Origin: Deltaproteobacteria bacterium
GTDB taxonomy: Bacteria; Desulfobacterota; Desulfobulbia; Desulfobulbales; SURF-16
DNA: 6,430 nucleotides
Assembly: GCA_029939635.1 (NCBI GenBank)
Contig: JAOZSN010000149.1
Span: forward strand, 510-6,939
Reading direction: 5' to 3'
Shown: positions 5,176 to 6,430 of the stretch, one piece after another
Numbering within the stretch: position 1 is the stretch's first letter
Layout: every line of letters starts with the position of its first letter
The notes under the pieces: model-generated
The model's database searches: none
What the model was told of the DNA's origin: nothing
What the model saw: only the letters and a program-made list of their open reading frames with translations
Program-made: the position numbers and the translations under genes

Positions 5176-6003
5176 ATGTTAAAAATCCCCACCGAAAAAA
5201 CCAACGCCGCCCGACACACACTATTCTGCGTCCTCCTCCTCTGCTCCTTCATTGTATCCGCCCCCCTGGCAGCATCTCCTCTGGTCAACATCAACACCGC
5301 CCCAGCAGAAGAATTAACCAGTCTACCCTTTATCGGCCAGACCAGGGCCCAGGCCATCATTTCCTACCGCCGTCAACACGGCTCTTTTTACGACATTGAT
5401 AACCTACAAAATGTCCATGGTCTTGGCAAAAAATCCATAGCCGCCATCCGCCCATTAATCACCTTAGGCGGAACCACCACTGCTAGCATCAAGCCAACCA
5501 AGCCGCGCTCCCCTCTTGTCGAACCAGAGGCCATGAATATCCGCAGCGGCCAGATCATGCTGCTGCCAGACAAGTCATATTACCCCATGCTGCTCAAATT
5601 TATCCGAGGAGCCAGGCATCGTATTGATATGGTCATGTATATCTTCAAAAAGGGCTCAGGCAAAAATAACCGCCCCAGCAAAGTGGCATTAGAGCTTATC
5701 AAGGCCCGCCAGAGGGGGGTGAAGGTAGAGGTGGTGCTGGATAATTCCGACTGGAATGAAGGAGTCAACGAGGCAAACCGTAAGGTGGCACGCTATCTTC
5801 GCAAAAACAAGGTGGCGGTCCGTTTTGAATCAAAGAAAAAAACTACCCATAGCAAGGTAGTGGTCGTTGACCAGCGGTTTGTCTTTGTTGGTTCCCACAA
5901 CATGACCCATTCAGCCTTAGGGAAAAACCATGAGATGTCGCTCTTATTGGATAGCCCAAAGGTGGCGCGACAAATGGTGAGATATATTGAGAGAATAAGA
6001 TAA
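5176..6003 (+). CDS. Secreted helix-hairpin-helix / phospholipase D-family nuclease-like protein
   Basis: A 275-residue protein in three parts. Residues 1-33 are a signal peptide: basic start, hydrophobic core F-C-V-L-L-L-C-S-F-I-V-S-A, and an A-P-L-A-A-S cleavage region with no proper lipobox. Residues about 36-95 form a ComEA-type double helix-hairpin-helix DNA-binding unit (V-N-I-N-T-A, S-L-P-F-I-G, V-H-G-L-G-K-K-S-I). Residues about 120-270 are a phospholipase-D-like domain with one HKD motif, H225-S-K227-V-V-V-V-D232, and G239-S240-H-N242. Single-HKD relatives such as Nuc act as dimeric phosphodiesterases or endonucleases, so an exported DNA-binding nuclease, for DNA uptake or breakdown of external DNA, is inferred. 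An in-frame TAA at 5161 leaves the ATG as the first start. No Shine-Dalgarno is visible before it. Confidence 0.87.
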   Translation: MLKIPTEKTNAARHTLFCVLLLCSFIVSAPLAASPLVNINTAPAEELTSLPFIGQTRAQAIISYRRQHGSFYDIDNLQNVHGLGKKSIAAIRPLITLGGTTTASIKPTKPRSPLVEPEAMNIRSGQIMLLPDKSYYPMLLKFIRGARHRIDMVMYIFKKGSGKNNRPSKVALELIKARQRGVKVEVVLDNSDWNEGVNEANRKVARYLRKNKVAVRFESKKKTTHSKVVVVDQRFVFVGSHNMTHSALGKNHEMSLLLDSPKVARQMVRYIERIR

Positions 6004-6048
6004 CAGGTGTCAGAAAACAACAATGTAACTATACGTGGCAAGCTAAGA

Positions 6049-6430
6049 ATGGATATTGATAAATTATTTACCGAAACTCGTGAACATCATGGGGCAGGAC
6101 ATTTTAGTGAGGCTGTCGCTGGCTATGAACAGCTTTTAGCACACGAACCAGGTAATGCTCAATTTTGCTATCTGCTGGCCATGCTTTATTTTGAGCAGGA
6201 TAATTTCTTTCAGGCACAGCAGTGGTTCAGCAAAACAGCTAAACTGGCTCCTGAGGCAACCCCAGCCCATTATAATCTGGGTGTTATTGCCTTTGAGCAG
6301 GGAAAAAGTGAAGAGGCCATTAACTGCTATGAGAAGGCGGCAGCCCTTGACCCTACTGATACTGACACCCTTTTCAACCTGGCCCTGGCTCTGAAACAGG
6401 CGGGACGATTATCTCAGGCCAAGGAGATAT
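6049..6430 (+). CDS. Tetratricopeptide repeat protein, 3' end beyond window
   Basis: An open frame of 127 codons runs off the right edge, so the product is incomplete. It holds consecutive 34-residue TPR units in register: about 3-36, 37-70, 71-104 and a partial fourth from 105. Consensus positions are clear, for example Y-N-L-G...A-F-E-Q-G-K-S-E-E-A-I-N-C-Y-E-K-A-A-A-L-D-P in the third unit. TPRs mediate protein-protein contacts. What follows them (catalytic domain or more repeats) cannot be seen. No signal peptide is evident. The ATG at 6049 is chosen because the first repeat begins right after it, but its ribosome site is weak. An in-frame GTG at 6007, almost touching the previous gene's stop, is an alternative. 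Probably cotranscribed with the HhH-PLD gene, 45 bases upstream. Confidence 0.85.
   Translation, partial: MDIDKLFTETREHHGAGHFSEAVAGYEQLLAHEPGNAQFCYLLAMLYFEQDNFFQAQQWFSKTAKLAPEATPAHYNLGVIAFEQGKSEEAINCYEKAAALDPTDTDTLFNLALALKQAGRLSQAKEI

Noticed and set aside
4917..5399. Open frames reading FDVRCSVFDV (minus) and MFDVRRSS (plus)
   Set aside because: They are translations of the CGAACAT heptamer element and overlap real genes in other frames.
6001..6051. Stop-codon readthrough fusing the HhH-PLD and TPR proteins, which share a frame
   Set aside because: Sharing a frame has a one-in-three chance, both genes look complete at this junction, and no recoding signal is visible.
6155..6394. 79-codon plus-strand frame near the right edge
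   Set aside because: The overlapping frame from 6049 encodes in-register 34-residue TPR units, so this one is a shadow.

Overview
The window looks like chromosomal DNA of an anaerobic, sulfur-metabolising Desulfobacterota bacterium, possibly of the Desulfobulbales (Desulfotalea-like). This rests on gene content: a CoA-disulfide/persulfide reductase with a C-terminal rhodanese domain, a DUF134 plus NifX-like pair, a single-domain universal stress protein, and heptamer-repeat intergenic elements. Base composition looks moderate. The taxon is inferred from family resemblance, not from a search.

Layout. A small DUF134 (UPF0251) helix-turn-helix gene (52-327, +) converges on a four-gene leftward cluster. 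Read in its own direction the cluster is: DUF302 protein (2960-2541), ACR3/BASS-like ten-helix transporter (2490-1498), universal stress protein (1408-905) and NifX/NifB-type FeMo-cofactor-like protein (805-410). A tandem heptamer repeat with a degenerate inverted copy (331-404) fills the gap between the convergent gene ends. A 16-bp perfect hairpin (1446-1483) separates the transporter from the stress-protein gene. A 343-bp divergent intergenic region (2961-3303) carries candidate promoters in both directions and two dyads. From it the rhodanese-fused flavin disulfide reductase (3304-5028, +) is read rightward. After that gene comes a second, unrelated heptamer element (5038-5149), then a secreted helix-hairpin-helix/phospholipase-D nuclease-like gene (5176-6003, +) and the start of a TPR gene cut by the window edge (6049-6430, +).

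Working together. The divergent arrangement suggests that the reductase and the DUF302-transporter-Usp-NifX cluster may share control. A plausible reading is a sulfane-sulfur, metalloid or metal-cofactor stress module: the reductase would handle persulfides or CoA disulfides, the transporter would move an unknown anion or organic solute, and the NifX-like and DUF134 proteins form a pair often seen together. The transporter lacks the cysteine that ACR3 arsenite pumps need, so labelling it an arsenite pump would be unsafe. The HhH-PLD and TPR genes beyond the second repeat element look functionally separate.
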